DNA of 64,000 nucleotides from Spelaeicoccus albus (GCF_013409065.1 NZ_JACBZP010000001.1:1798001-1862000); one strand, 5' to 3'. Shown: positions 17,533 through 27,149, numbered from the stretch's first letter. A program made the numbers and translations. Notes: generated from the sequence alone by a model not told the origin.

Positions 17533-19074
17533 TCAGGAATCGAGTCGAGAGACCGCCGCGTGTTTCGGCCCGGCGTCCGGCGCGACAATGTCGGTCGACC
17601 CGGGAGCGCCGTCCGGCTGAGTCCAGTTGTGCGGCTTGGGCTTGCCCAAGAACAACACTGCGATGAAGCCGATCAGCAGGACTCCGGCCGGCAGGTAGAG
17701 CGACTGGCCCATTGCCGTGGCGAACGGGTCGTGCAGGAACTGCGGCAGAGTGCCCAGACCGGAGGTGTCCGCCTGCGCCGCGCCGGGCGCAGCAGGGAAG
17801 TTCGCGGTGATGCGCGCTTCCATGATTGCTGCAATTCCGGCGCTGCCCAGGACGGCGCCGATTTGGCGGGTCGTGTTGTAGACACCCGAGCCCGCGCCGG
17901 CGCTCTTCATCGGCAGGTTGCGGGTGGCGGTCGTCGAAAGCGGCGCCCACACGCCGGAGCTGGCCAAGCCGAGCAAGGCGATCGGCAGGAGTAATTTCCA
18001 AATCGCGATGTCCGGGGACAAGATGCTGCCGAGCCAGATCAGCGAGATCGGAAAGAGGAGCAGCCCGATCGTCACGACGTACTTCGGATTGATCGTGTCG
18101 ACGAGTTTGCCGACCACTGGTGCCATGCCGCCGCTGATGACGGCCATCGGCACCATGAGCAGGGCGGACTCGGTTGGTGACAAGCCGCGCACGTTCTGAG
18201 CGAACAGCATCAACGGCAGCGCCATGCTGATCACTGCGAAGCCGACGGTCGTGATGCCGATATTGGCCAAGGAGAAGTTGCGGTCCTTGAAGAGCCCGAG
18301 GGGCAGCAGCGGTTCGGACTTGTTGCGTGCTTGCCAGACCACGAATGCGGCCAGAATCACCAAACCGGTGATGATGAGGCTCCACACCGAGATGACGCCG
18401 GTGATGGTGCCCCAGTCATAGCTCTCGCCTTCCTGGATGCCGAAGACCAGGCAGAACATGCCGGCCGCGCTGAGGACCACGCCGGGGATGTCGAACTTGT
18501 GCGAATGAGTGGGAAGCTCCGGCACGAGACGCAATGCCAGGATGAAGCCGACCACTCCGACCGGAACGTTGACGTAAAAGATCCATTCCCATCCGACGGC
18601 GTCGACCAGGACGCCGCCAAGCAGCGGGCCGACGAGCGTTGCGACACCGGCCACGGATCCCCACATTCCCATGGCGGCGCCGCGCTTGTCCGGTGCGAAG
18701 GTGCGGGTGATGACCGCCATGGTCTGCGGGGTCATGAGGGCTGCGCCGAGTCCCTGGAACACGCGGGCCAAAATCAACATGTTGATATCGCCCGACATGC
18801 CGCACCAGATCGACGACAGCGTGAAAATCGCCAGGCCGGTCAGATAGATGTTCTTGGGGCCGAAACGATCGCCCAGCCGACCGGTGATGAGCAGCGGGAC
18901 GGCGTAGGCCAACAGATACGAGCTGGTTACCCAAATCACCGAGTCGATGTCGGCGTTCAGTCCTTTCATGATCGCCGGAGTTGCGACCGACACGATCGTC
19001 GAATCGACGAGGATCATGAAGAATCCCAGGCAGAGCGCCCAGAGAGCGGGCCAGGGACGGGTGGTGGTGTTCAT
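17533..19074 (-). CDS. MFS transporter, DHA2 (EmrB/QacA) type
   Basis: The 513-residue, 14-helix exporter shows LVDSTIVSVATPAIMKGL in helix 1, TGRLGDRFGPKNIYL in the loop 2-3 motif, and RVFQGLGAALMTPQTMAVI. The ATG at 19074 overlaps the TGA of the PadR gene by 4 bases (ATGA), so the regulator and transporter are translationally coupled; a longer frame that starts inside the regulator is rejected. The pairing suggests a drug-inducible efflux pump repressed by the PadR protein. Confidence 0.93.
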   Translation of the reverse strand: MNTTTRPWPALWALCLGFFMILVDSTIVSVATPAIMKGLNADIDSVIWVTSSYLLAYAVPLLITGRLGDRFGPKNIYLTGLAIFTLSSIWCGMSGDINMLILARVFQGLGAALMTPQTMAVITRTFAPDKRGAAMGMWGSVAGVATLVGPLLGGVLVDAVGWEWIFYVNVPVGVVGFILALRLVPELPTHSHKFDIPGVVLSAAGMFCLVFGIQEGESYDWGTITGVISVWSLIITGLVILAAFVVWQARNKSEPLLPLGLFKDRNFSLANIGITTVGFAVISMALPLMLFAQNVRGLSPTESALLMVPMAVISGGMAPVVGKLVDTINPKYVVTIGLLLFPISLIWLGSILSPDIAIWKLLLPIALLGLASSGVWAPLSTTATRNLPMKSAGAGSGVYNTTRQIGAVLGSAGIAAIMEARITANFPAAPGAAQADTSGLGTLPQFLHDPFATAMGQSLYLPAGVLLIGFIAVLFLGKPKPHNWTQPDGAPGSTDIVAPDAGPKHAAVSRLDS

Positions 19075-19709
19075 CGGTGGGTCCTTGTCGGAGAGTCGCT
19101 GTGGATGTCGGACGTCGGCGGCTGGAGCGACTCGTTGTTGTCGGGCCAATCGAGCTCATGTGACTGCAACCTTTCAACAAGCGAAGTCAGCCAGTTCATT
19201 TCCGCCGCGGACATTTTTTCGAGGTAATCGATATCGAGCCAAAATCGCTCGGGCAGGTTTTTGCCGACGACCGCGGCACGGGCCAATGCGAACTCGTCCA
19301 AACGTTCACGAAACGCATCGATCCTCGAGCGCAGCTGATCCAGAACAATTTCGCGCGGGAGATTATGCGCTTCGGCAATGGCCTGCGGGAACCGCGGATA
19401 CTCGTTCACCGGTGTCCCGAGCAGGCCGACCACGTCGGCCTGCAGGCGGCTGCGGCCGGTTGCGGTAATGGCGTATGTCGTGCGCTCCGGACGATTGCCG
19501 GCCCTGTCGGTGCCGGAAATCTCGATCAGCTCGCTTGCCGCCAGTCGGTTGACGGTGTGGTACAAGGTGCCGGGCTTGATATTCACTATCTGATCTTCGT
19601 GCCGCTCGACGAAGGTCTGATGCATTTCGTACGGATGGAGCGGGCCTTCCGTGAGAAGCGCTAAAACCGAAATGCCCAGTGCCGATAACGGCTTGGCGGC
19701 ATCGATCAT
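19071..19709 (-). CDS. PadR-family regulator of the adjacent efflux pump
   Basis: The 212-residue protein begins MIDAAKPLSALGISVLALLT and has the PadR winged helix EGPLHPYEMHQTFVERHEDQ, GTLYHTVNRLAASELI and TTYAITATGR at residues about 10-90, then the helical Vir_act_alpha_C-like tail (LDIDYLEKMSAAEMNWLTSL). The ATG at 19709 is chosen because AAGGA lies 8 bases upstream; the frame is open for 59 more codons without PadR homology. It is coupled to the downstream exporter, which it probably represses. No clear operator palindrome was seen in its 177-base upstream region. Confidence 0.92.
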   Translation of the reverse strand: MIDAAKPLSALGISVLALLTEGPLHPYEMHQTFVERHEDQIVNIKPGTLYHTVNRLAASELIEISGTDRAGNRPERTTYAITATGRSRLQADVVGLLGTPVNEYPRFPQAIAEAHNLPREIVLDQLRSRIDAFRERLDEFALARAAVVGKNLPERFWLDIDYLEKMSAAEMNWLTSLVERLQSHELDWPDNNESLQPPTSDIHSDSPTRTHR

Positions 19710-19886
19710 TTGCTTATTCCTTGTCGAGTACTCCGTGTGAATTAGTCCAGTTGGAATATATGCCAGTGACGGCATCGCCGTCAAACCGTCGGCCGCAAGC
19801 GACGGACACGGTGACAGACTGGACACCGAGGCCGGCGCTAACCACACTCGGGCGCCGCCCTGACCGACAAGCGAGGAGCAACGCAC

Positions 19887-21050
19887 GTGTCACAAATCGA
19901 TGCCGTCACCGAATCCGATCTGCGAGCCCAAGGATCGATGAAATGGACGAGATATCCGGACGTCACGGGTGCCTGGGTTGCCGAAATGGATTTCGGCGTC
20001 GCTGGGCCCATCACCGACGCACTGCACAAGGCAGTCGATGCCGGGGGATTCGGATACCTGCCGCCGGCCATGGAGGTCGAGCTCTCGGCCGCGGCCGCCG
20101 ACTGGTACACGAGCCGGTACGGCTGGAACGTGGCGCCTGAGCGGATCCGTCCGCTACCCGACGTGCTGACCGGACTTGATGCGGCAATCGATCATTTCAG
20201 CGTGCCCGGCTCGAAAGTGATCCTGCCGACGCCTGCGTACATGCCCTTCATGACGGTGCCGGGTGCGCACCACCGGGACATCATCCAAGTGCCGATGTCG
20301 CGCACGGACGACGGGTGGAATCTTGATCTCGACGCTATCGACAAGGCGTTCGACGACGGCGGAGACTTGCTGATTTTCTGTAATCCGCACAATCCGATCG
20401 GCAAGGTTTACTCCAAAGAAGAGATGCTGGCCGTCGCCGAAGTCGTCGACCGGCACGGCGGCCGGGTGTTCTCCGACGAGATACATGCGCCGCTCATCTA
20501 CCCGGGGTCCGGCTCTCGGCACATCCCGTACGCGTCAGTGTCGGAGGTGGCAGCCGGCCACACCGTCACGGCGGCCTCGGCGTCAAAGGCGTTCAATCTT
20601 CCGGGGCTCAAATGCGCGCAGCTCATCCTGTCGAACGACGCCGACGCCACAACGTGGGCACGAATCGGGCACCCGTACGAGCACGGCGCGTCGAATCTCG
20701 GCGTGGTGGCGAACGTCGCCGCCTACACGCAGGGCAGCGAGTGGCTCGCCGGAACCCTGGACTATCTCGACGGCAACCGGAAAGCCATGGTCGATCTCGT
20801 GGCCGAGCAGCTGCCGGGCGTGGGCTTCCTGCCGCCGTCCGGTACTTATTTGGCGTGGCTGGATTGCCGCGACCTTGATCTCGGCGATCACCCGTTTGAA
20901 TTCTTCATGGAGAACGCGGGGGTGGCCTGCACGGACGGCGCATTGTGCGGGGAGGCGGGCAAGTGCCATATTCGATTCAATTTCGCCACGCCGCGGCCCG
21001 TGTTGACTGCCGCGCTCGAACGGATGGGGCGGGCTTTGGCAGCGCGCTGA
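19887..21050 (+). CDS. PLP-dependent MalY/PatB-type C-S lyase or aminotransferase
   Basis: The 387-residue fold-type I PLP enzyme shows MKWTRYPDVTGAWVAEMDF, typical of MalY/PatB, then FCNPHNPIGKVYSKEE, FSDEIHAPLIYPG and the PLP-binding SASKAFNLPGLKCAQLIL. MalY/PatB enzymes cleave cystathionine or cysteine conjugates to pyruvate, ammonia and a thiol. The gene begins with GTG after GAGGAG. It is divergent from the PadR-MFS pair and ends 4 bases before a convergent membrane-protein gene. The physiological substrate is unknown. Confidence 0.92.
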   Translation: MSQIDAVTESDLRAQGSMKWTRYPDVTGAWVAEMDFGVAGPITDALHKAVDAGGFGYLPPAMEVELSAAAADWYTSRYGWNVAPERIRPLPDVLTGLDAAIDHFSVPGSKVILPTPAYMPFMTVPGAHHRDIIQVPMSRTDDGWNLDLDAIDKAFDDGGDLLIFCNPHNPIGKVYSKEEMLAVAEVVDRHGGRVFSDEIHAPLIYPGSGSRHIPYASVSEVAAGHTVTAASASKAFNLPGLKCAQLILSNDADATTWARIGHPYEHGASNLGVVANVAAYTQGSEWLAGTLDYLDGNRKAMVDLVAEQLPGVGFLPPSGTYLAWLDCRDLDLGDHPFEFFMENAGVACTDGALCGEAGKCHIRFNFATPRPVLTAALERMGRALAAR

Positions 21051-21054
21051 CCGG

Positions 21055-21561
21055 TTAGCGCGCGCGGGCCGAGGCGGCCAGCGACGATGCGTAATTCACC
21101 CGTCCGGCGAAGTCGCGCACGATTGCCGAACTCGCCACGGGCGTCTGGAAGGTGTGCATAAAGCCGGGACCCGTCACGATCACCTGGACGGCCCCCGAAG
21201 TGCGCTCCTCCTTGGCCAGCAAGAAGAGTAGGCCGAGCAGGAAGAAAAAGAAGCCGATGATTGCCAGGACGATAGCCCAGGCCGGAGTCACTCTGTCGGT
21301 GCGGGACATGTCGCTGAACGTGAATTGCGCCCGGTGCAGCGGTACGGTACCCACCGGAGTGATCACGGCCTCCCGAGTCACGGTGATGTCGCCGATTGTG
21401 ACGAGTGGCGGCGCGGGGGTCGACGGTTCGGCCGGCGCCGGAACAATCGGATTGATCGGCGCCGGCCCGTTGTTCGGCAGGGGATCGATCGTCGACCGGT
21501 TCACGGGCGGGTGATCCGGCTGTACGGGGATGCGCGGGGTTTCGTCAGGGAGATTGGACAT
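21055..21561 (-). CDS. Proline-rich membrane protein of unknown function
   Basis: The 168-residue protein has a Pro-rich, Asn-rich N-terminal half (about residues 1-50), then a domain with TIGDITVTREAVITPVG and the R-A-Q-F segment. One long hydrophobic helix follows (about residues 93-115, WAIVLAIIGFFFFLLGLLFL), then a short C-terminal domain containing VQVIVTGPGFMHTF. Similar small membrane proteins occur in actinobacteria but I cannot name a family. A TAACGT box lies 7 bases before the ATG. Confidence 0.75.
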   Translation of the reverse strand: MSNLPDETPRIPVQPDHPPVNRSTIDPLPNNGPAPINPIVPAPAEPSTPAPPLVTIGDITVTREAVITPVGTVPLHRAQFTFSDMSRTDRVTPAWAIVLAIIGFFFFLLGLLFLLAKEERTSGAVQVIVTGPGFMHTFQTPVASSAIVRDFAGRVNYASSLAASARAR

Positions 21562-21568
21562 GCCACTG

Positions 21569-21574
21569 ACGTTA
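21569..21574 (-). promoter_or_regulatory. -10 box TAACGT, probable leaderless start
   Basis: On the minus strand TAACGT is followed by 7 bases and the ATG at 21561. Confidence 0.5.
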
Positions 21575-21603
21575 ACAGCGCGCTGCGACGCCGGCTGCTC
21601 GCG

Positions 21604-23598
21604 TTACCAGATCGCAACGCGAGCAACGGGCTCCAGATACATGCCGTCGTCCGGCGACACATCGAAAGCCGCGTAAAACGCGTCGAGGTTTTTCACAATC
21701 TGATTGCAGCGAAATTCTTCCGGTGAATGCGGGTCGGTGGCCAGGCGGCGCTTGCGCTCCTCGACCCGTGCCTTTGACCGCCATGCGGCGGCCCACGCCA
21801 TGAAGAATCGCTGATCGGCGCTCAGCCCGTCCATCGTCGGCGGCTCCGCGCCGTTCAACGCGATGCGGTACGCCTGGTGTGCAATGCCGAGCCCGCCCAG
21901 GTCGCCGATGTTCTCGCCGATGGTGAGTGCGCCGTTGACGTGGTCGGTCGGCTCCAAACCCTTCGGCACCAGCGCGTCGTACTGATCGATGAGCGATTTG
22001 GTCAGCGCCTCGAACGCTTCCTTGTCCTCGGCCGTCCACCAGTCGACCATATTGCCGTCGCCGTCGAATTTGGCGCCCTGATCGTCGAAACCGTGGCCGA
22101 TCTCGTGGCCGATGATCGCGCCCATTCCGCCGTAGTTGACCGCGTCGTCCGCATCGGCCGAGAAGAACGGCGGCTGCAAAATGGCGGCCGGGAACACTAT
22201 CTCGTTCATCAGCGGGTTGAAATAGGCGTTGACGGTTTGCGGCGTCATGAACCATTCGCTGCGATCGATCGGCTTGCCGACCTTGCCGAGCTCGCGCTCG
22301 TGCTCGTACACGCTGGCCCGGCGCACGTTGCCGACCAGATCGTCCGGCAGGATCTCCAACTTCGAATAGTCACGCCACTTGTCCGGGTACCCGACCTTCG
22401 GCGTGAACTTCTCCAGCTTGGTCAGCGCGCGGGCCTTGGTCTCCTCACCCATCCACGTCAGGCCTTTGATGCTCTGCCGGTAAGCGGCGATGAGATTACC
22501 GACGAGCTCATCGATGCGCGCTTTCGACTCGGGCGGAAAGTGACGCTCGACGTAGACCTTGCCGACGGCTTCGCCGATCAAGCCCTCCACCAGCGAGACG
22601 CCGCGCTTCCACCGATCCCTGATCGTTTCGGTGCCCGAGAGCGTGTGCCCGTAGAAGTCGAAGTTCTCGTCGACGAATTCAGCGCTCATCGTGGGGGCGG
22701 CAGTGTGCACAATCGTGAACAGCAGCCATGCCTTCCACTCGTTGAGCGGGCGGTTTCGCCAGACCTCGGCTGCCGCCGAGAAGAAACTCGGCTGCATCGC
22801 GACGACTGTGTCAAAACTTCCGGCCGGCACCTCCATGGAGTCGATCCAGGCGTTCCAATCGAAGCCGGGCGCCGATGCGGCGAGCTCGGCCCTCGTCATC
22901 TTGTTGTAGGCCTTTTCCATATCGCGGCAGGCAACGACGTCCCAATGCGAGGCGGCCAGCTCGGTCTCGAGCGACATGACGGCATCGGCAAACGCGCCGT
23001 CATCGTCGAACCCGGCCAACGGAGCGAGCCCGGCGAGCTTCGACATGGCGGCAACATGCGCGACATACGCCGTACGGATATCGGCGTACTTGTCTTCGCG
23101 GTAGTACGACTCGTCGGGAAGGTGCAGCCCGCCTTGCATCATGTAGACGATGTATTCGTCGGACTTCTTGGCATCCGGCTCGACTCCCGCCGGAAACAGA
23201 CCGCCCGATCCCTCACGGTCGAGCCGGCCGAGCAGCGTCGTCAGCTCAGCCTTGTCGCCGGCGGAGGCGACGGCGTGCAGATCGGCGTACAGCGGGCCGA
23301 TTCCGAGCTCGTCGAGCTTTGCGGAATCCATGAACGACGAATACAGGTCGCCGACTTTTTGCGCTTCGCTTCCGGGCTCGGGGTCGGACGCCGCCGCCTC
23401 TTCAATGAGGGCATGGACGTTGTGCTCCGACAGGTCGCGCAACATCCGCATGGCGCCGTCCATGGCACGGTCAGCCGGAATCGGAGCGTCCGCCAGCCAC
23501 CGGCCGTTCACATGGGTGAACAAATCGTCTTGCACGCGCACGGTCTCGTCGACGTACCGGGTCTCGATACCCGACTCCGTGGGAATGTCAGTTGTCAT
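21604..23598 (-). CDS. M13-family zinc metallopeptidase (neprilysin/PepO type)
   Basis: The 664-residue protein has the zinc motif HEIGHGFDDQG (H498, E499, H502) and the third-ligand motif ENIGDLGG (E562), plus NAYFNPLMNEIVFPAAILQP just before the active site, all diagnostic of M13 peptidases. No signal peptide is visible, so it is probably cytoplasmic and cleaves oligopeptides, like PepO. The gene lies 32 bases downstream of the antiporter gene but has its own TACCGT box 7 bases before the ATG. Confidence 0.95.
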   Translation of the reverse strand: MTTDIPTESGIETRYVDETVRVQDDLFTHVNGRWLADAPIPADRAMDGAMRMLRDLSEHNVHALIEEAAASDPEPGSEAQKVGDLYSSFMDSAKLDELGIGPLYADLHAVASAGDKAELTTLLGRLDREGSGGLFPAGVEPDAKKSDEYIVYMMQGGLHLPDESYYREDKYADIRTAYVAHVAAMSKLAGLAPLAGFDDDGAFADAVMSLETELAASHWDVVACRDMEKAYNKMTRAELAASAPGFDWNAWIDSMEVPAGSFDTVVAMQPSFFSAAAEVWRNRPLNEWKAWLLFTIVHTAAPTMSAEFVDENFDFYGHTLSGTETIRDRWKRGVSLVEGLIGEAVGKVYVERHFPPESKARIDELVGNLIAAYRQSIKGLTWMGEETKARALTKLEKFTPKVGYPDKWRDYSKLEILPDDLVGNVRRASVYEHERELGKVGKPIDRSEWFMTPQTVNAYFNPLMNEIVFPAAILQPPFFSADADDAVNYGGMGAIIGHEIGHGFDDQGAKFDGDGNMVDWWTAEDKEAFEALTKSLIDQYDALVPKGLEPTDHVNGALTIGENIGDLGGLGIAHQAYRIALNGAEPPTMDGLSADQRFFMAWAAAWRSKARVEERKRRLATDPHSPEEFRCNQIVKNLDAFYAAFDVSPDDGMYLEPVARVAIW

Positions 23599-23605
23599 GT
23601 GCTCT

Positions 23606-23611
23606 ACGGTA
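23606..23611 (-). promoter_or_regulatory. -10 box TACCGT, probable leaderless start
   Basis: On the minus strand TACCGT is followed by 7 bases and the ATG at 23598 of the M13 peptidase. Confidence 0.5.
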
Positions 23612-23630
23612 ACGCGCCGGTCCGACTGTC

Positions 23631-25346
23631 TTATGAGCGCATACGAGCGGCCCAGGAATTGTCCATGGCGAGCTCTTCGGCGTCGAGTTCGCGCTGGATT
23701 TTGAGCATGACCTCTTCGTCGAGTCTTCCGGCGTCCCGCTCGGCGACCAGCACGCTGCGCCGCACCGCCAGCATTTCCCGGCGCAGCAGCCCCATCAGCC
23801 GGGACCGGTTCTTCAACTCGACTGCGTGCGGATCGTCGTCACGGTCCGTCTCATCGGCGACGAGCTCCATCAACCGGTTTTGCGGGTTGAGAGTCCTTGT
23901 AACGCGCTCGATCGCGGCGTCCGTGAGTTTTTCGCCGTACTGCGCGGCCCACTCGGGCTTGTCTTGCTCGAGTTTCGCCATCGCGGCCTCGCTCGTGAGC
24001 CGGTACAAGCGGGTTTCGGCCTGCTGATCCTCGGTCCGCTGTTGCGGATTGCGCACCCGCAACCTGGTGATCAGGGCCGGCAATGTCAGTCCTTGCAACA
24101 ACAGAGTTCCCACCGTCACCGTGAAGGCGATCAAGAACACCAGGTCGCGTGCCGGGAACGGCTCGCCGGCGTCGGTGACGGCCGGCACGGAGGCCGCTGC
24201 CGCAAGCGTGACCACGCCGCGCATGCCTGTCCACGACATCACCATGAGATCACGTCCGGTCATGTCGAGCTCGGGGTCCGGCTTGTCCGCCAGCGGACCC
24301 CAGCGCGGAGGCTTCCGCCGTTTGAACCGGCGCGGCAGGAAGCGACCGCGGATCCGCAGCAGCGTCAGATGCCAGGCATGGGAGGAGAAAACATACAGCG
24401 GCCGGACGACGAGCACCACGGCGAACACGATGAACGCCACTGCGATACTTGCGAGCAAGCCGCGCGGACCGGAAGCGACATCGCTGATGACCGTCTTGAG
24501 CTGGATTCCGATCAACCCGAAGACGAATCCCTCGAGCAAAATGTCCAGGGACGACCAGACCGGCTGCTCCTGCAGGCGCGACGCGTACCCGGTCTTCGGC
24601 GCGTTGTAGCCGAGCAGCAGACCGGCCGCCACGACGGCCAACACGCCGGAGCCGCCGATCTCTTCGGCAAGCACGTAGCCGACGAACGGCAGCAGCAGCC
24701 CGACGACGACGTTGACCGTCGGATCGTCCAAATGCATGCGGAGCCAGTGCGCCGCGATGCCCAGCGCCACGCCGACGACGACCCCGACCACCACCGCATC
24801 GGCGAAGACGAAAAGCCCTTGGCCAAGTGTCATCGATGCGCCGGTCGCCGCCGCCAAGAACACCTTGAACAAGGTCAGCGACGTCGCATCGTTGATCAGG
24901 CTCTCCCCGGCAAGCACCGTCATGAGCTTGCGCGGCAAGCCGAGTTTCCGGCCGATGGCCATTGCCGACACGGCGTCCGGCGGTGCGACGACGGCGCCGA
25001 TGAGGAAGGCGGCCGGCAAGGTCAAGTCGGGTACCAGGGCGTACGCGACGAATCCGGCGGCCAAGGCCGTGGCGAGCACGAGCGTGACGCCGAGCCGGCG
25101 GATGGGCCGCAGGCTTTGATGGAAATCCTGATACGAGACTCCGAGCGCCGAGGAGAACAACAACGGCGGCAACACCAGAGTCAAGATCGTGTTCGAGTCG
25201 ATGGTGAATTGCGGGATGCCGGGAATATACGACGCGGCTAGGGCGGCGGCCGTGACCAAGAGCGGAGCGGGCCAGCCCCGCCACCGGGCGAAGGCGGTGA
25301 GCGCCAACGAGCCCGCCAACAATGCCAGGAGGTGCTCGATATGCAT
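23631..25346 (-). CDS. Na+/H+ antiporter, CPA1 family
   Basis: The 571-residue protein has 12-13 predicted helices and the CPA1 motifs: LLFSSALGVSYQDF, GAVVAPPDAVSAMAIGRKLG (ion-binding Asp), AGESLINDATSLTLFKVF (the ND pair of the transport site) and MSWTGMRGVVTLAAAASVP. A charged cytoplasmic tail of about 140 residues follows. It would exchange Na+ or K+ for protons in pH and salt homeostasis. The ATG has GGGAG at 5 bases. Confidence 0.94.
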   Translation of the reverse strand: MHIEHLLALLAGSLALTAFARWRGWPAPLLVTAAALAASYIPGIPQFTIDSNTILTLVLPPLLFSSALGVSYQDFHQSLRPIRRLGVTLVLATALAAGFVAYALVPDLTLPAAFLIGAVVAPPDAVSAMAIGRKLGLPRKLMTVLAGESLINDATSLTLFKVFLAAATGASMTLGQGLFVFADAVVVGVVVGVALGIAAHWLRMHLDDPTVNVVVGLLLPFVGYVLAEEIGGSGVLAVVAAGLLLGYNAPKTGYASRLQEQPVWSSLDILLEGFVFGLIGIQLKTVISDVASGPRGLLASIAVAFIVFAVVLVVRPLYVFSSHAWHLTLLRIRGRFLPRRFKRRKPPRWGPLADKPDPELDMTGRDLMVMSWTGMRGVVTLAAAASVPAVTDAGEPFPARDLVFLIAFTVTVGTLLLQGLTLPALITRLRVRNPQQRTEDQQAETRLYRLTSEAAMAKLEQDKPEWAAQYGEKLTDAAIERVTRTLNPQNRLMELVADETDRDDDPHAVELKNRSRLMGLLRREMLAVRRSVLVAERDAGRLDEEVMLKIQRELDAEELAMDNSWAARMRS

Positions 25347-25424
25347 AGGCGCTCCCGGCGGGGTCGGTCGTGAGGTTCCATTTTATGCCCGCCGCTCCCG
25401 GGCCGCCGGGACGGGCGCGACGGG

Positions 25425-25430
25425 TAGGAT
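25425..25430 (+). promoter_or_regulatory. -10 box TAGGAT before the phosphatase gene
   Basis: TAGGAT is followed by 8 bases and the ATG at 25439, consistent with a leaderless or nearly leaderless transcript. Confidence 0.45.
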
Positions 25431-25438
25431 TCGTCGGT

Positions 25439-25939
25439 ATGAGCTATCGCCCCGACGCATATCGCATCCTGACCGTGTGCACCGGCAACATTTGTCGATC
25501 GCCGATGGCCGAAGTGCTGCTGCGCGATCGCTTCGCCGACCTGGGCATCGACGTCGTCATCGATTCGGCCGGCGTCAGTGCGGAGGAGAGCGGCAACCCG
25601 ATGGACGAGCGGGCCCAGCGGGCCTTGCGCCGCCGCGGCTACGCGCCGGGCGCGCATACCGCCCGGCGGGTCAGTGCCGAGTGGTTGCCGGAGCGGGATC
25701 TCGTGCTGGTGATGACCGCCGCGCATGAACGGGCTGTGGCTCGGCTGGCCGAGGCGTACCGGCCGGACGTCGCGGCACGCGTCCATCGGTATCGTGAGTT
25801 CGACGACGCGGCGACCGGCGATCTGGATATTGCGGATCCGTGGTACGGGGACGACGGCGATTACGAAACAGTGATGGATCAGCTCGAAACCGGTCTCCCC
25901 GGAATCATCGACTACGTGCAGGCCTCGCGCCGACGCTGA
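25439..25939 (+). CDS. Low-molecular-weight protein-tyrosine phosphatase
   Basis: The 166-residue protein has the P-loop VCTGNICRSPMAEVLL (nucleophile C14, R20) and the general-acid loop IADPWYGDDGDYE. These define the low-molecular-weight PTP family that dephosphorylates tyrosine or arginine residues. The ATG at 25439 gives the usual family length; the open frame upstream carries no homology. The neighbouring genes give no hint of its partner kinase. Confidence 0.94.
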   Translation: MSYRPDAYRILTVCTGNICRSPMAEVLLRDRFADLGIDVVIDSAGVSAEESGNPMDERAQRALRRRGYAPGAHTARRVSAEWLPERDLVLVMTAAHERAVARLAEAYRPDVAARVHRYREFDDAATGDLDIADPWYGDDGDYETVMDQLETGLPGIIDYVQASRRR

Positions 25940-25960
25940 GACGTTGTCGGCGCTGCCGGT

Positions 25961-25966
25961 TAGGGT
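25961..25966 (+). promoter_or_regulatory. -10 box TAGGGT, probable leaderless start
   Basis: TAGGGT is followed by 6 bases and the ATG at 25973; the in-frame GTG at 25967 would directly abut the box, so the ATG is the likely start. Confidence 0.5.
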
Positions 25967-25972
25967 GTGAGC

Positions 25973-26371
25973 ATGGACGCCCGAGACCTGAAGGCCGCAT
26001 GTTTGTCGATGCCCGGAAGCTTTGAAGACTTCCCGTTCGGCCCGGAGTCGTCCGTCTTCAAAATTCGCGGCAGATCCGGCCGGGAAAAGATGTTTGCGCT
26101 GTCGGCCCTGAGCGCGCCTCGGCTCACCATCAGCCTCAAATGCGATCCGGTCGTCGCAGACCAGCTGCGCGGCGCCTATCCCGAGATCACCGGTGCCTAC
26201 CATATGAACAAGAAGCATTGGAACGGCGTGGACTGCACGGGGCAGCTGACCGACCGGATGATCGTGGAGATGATCGAAGACTCGTACGATCTCGTCGTGT
26301 CATCGCTACCTCGGGCCGACCGCGAAGCACTTGGCTGGCAACGGATCGTCGACGGCGGGGCAGCGGAATGA
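25973..26371 (+). CDS. MmcQ/YjbR-family protein
   Basis: The 132-residue protein shows the YjbR pattern: LSMPGSFEDFPFGPESSVFKI near the N-terminus, FALSALSAPRLTISLKCDP in the middle, and YHMNKKHWNGVDC followed by MIEDSYDLVVSSLP. The fold is a DNA-binding-like (CyaY-like) domain, but the role of the family is not settled. It converges on the CbiX-type gene. Confidence 0.9.
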   Translation: MDARDLKAACLSMPGSFEDFPFGPESSVFKIRGRSGREKMFALSALSAPRLTISLKCDPVVADQLRGAYPEITGAYHMNKKHWNGVDCTGQLTDRMIVEMIEDSYDLVVSSLPRADREALGWQRIVDGGAAE

Positions 26372-26390
26372 CTGCGCCCCCTGCGCCGGC

Positions 26391-27143
26391 TCAAGTCGAG
26401 CGTGCGGCATCGAACCTGTCGAGAGCGACCCGGGCGACCACGTCGGCGGGTGAGTCGACAATCGAGTCGCCCCGCACGTCGGCAGCGAGCAGCGGGGGAG
26501 TGACGACGTCGGCGCCGGTGCGCTCCAGCAGCGAGGCAAAGTAGCCGGGCGCCAGCAAATACGAGGCAACGGCGATGCGGCCGGGGGCGTTGCGCAGGTC
26601 GGCGACCGCGTCGCGCACGCCCGGCGTGCCGCCTGCCGCGTACGCAACCGTCGTCCGTCCGGAGCGGCCTTCGCCGAATCGCGTGCGCAACGCATCGTCG
26701 ACAAGCCGCGCCGCGGCATGCACGTCGGCGAGCGCCCGCGGATCCGAGCTGCCGGCGGCGGCCAGCACGACGTCGTCCGCGGCCCCCGCGTGCGCGCTCA
26801 CCAAGGCGCCGGTCACAAGGTCGGCAAGTCGTGGATCCGGGCCGAGCGCGGACGCCACTACGGTGTCCGGCCTGGAATCGGCTGCGCCGGCGATATCGAC
26901 GTGCACGTGATACCCGGCCGACAACAACAACGGCACGATCACGGCCGGCCGACCCGGGCCGATGCTCGCCACGACTTCTGCGACCCCCGGGACTTGCACA
27001 TCGACGAATGCTTCGCGCACATCGAGCCCCGGTCTTTGGCGGCGTACCGCGTCCAACAGCCGCCGCACCGACGCACGGCCCGCCGGATCGTCGGTGCCGT
27101 GTGAGCAGCCGATGAATACCGGCGAATTCGTTGGGGCGGTCAT
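26391..27143 (-). CDS. Sirohydrochlorin chelatase, CbiX/SirB-like
   Basis: The 250-residue protein has two CbiX-type halves; the first contains FIGCSHGTDDPAG and VPLLLSAGYHVHVDI, where the two His residues would bind the metal, and the second contains VASYLLAPGYFASLLE. Members insert Fe2+ or Co2+ into sirohydrochlorin. It is divergent from the leader peptide and sulfite reductase operon, whose enzyme needs siroheme, so iron chelation for siroheme is the natural inference. The minus-strand TACTAT box lies 6 bases before the ATG. Confidence 0.9.
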   Translation of the reverse strand: MTAPTNSPVFIGCSHGTDDPAGRASVRRLLDAVRRQRPGLDVREAFVDVQVPGVAEVVASIGPGRPAVIVPLLLSAGYHVHVDIAGAADSRPDTVVASALGPDPRLADLVTGALVSAHAGAADDVVLAAAGSSDPRALADVHAAARLVDDALRTRFGEGRSGRTTVAYAAGGTPGVRDAVADLRNAPGRIAVASYLLAPGYFASLLERTGADVVTPPLLAADVRGDSIVDSPADVVARVALDRFDAARST

Positions 27144-27149
27144 TCGGCG

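Noticed and set aside
21877-24027. 716-codon open frame antisense to the M13 peptidase
   Set aside because: High-GC antisense shadow; the opposite strand has the zinc motif and full-family homology.
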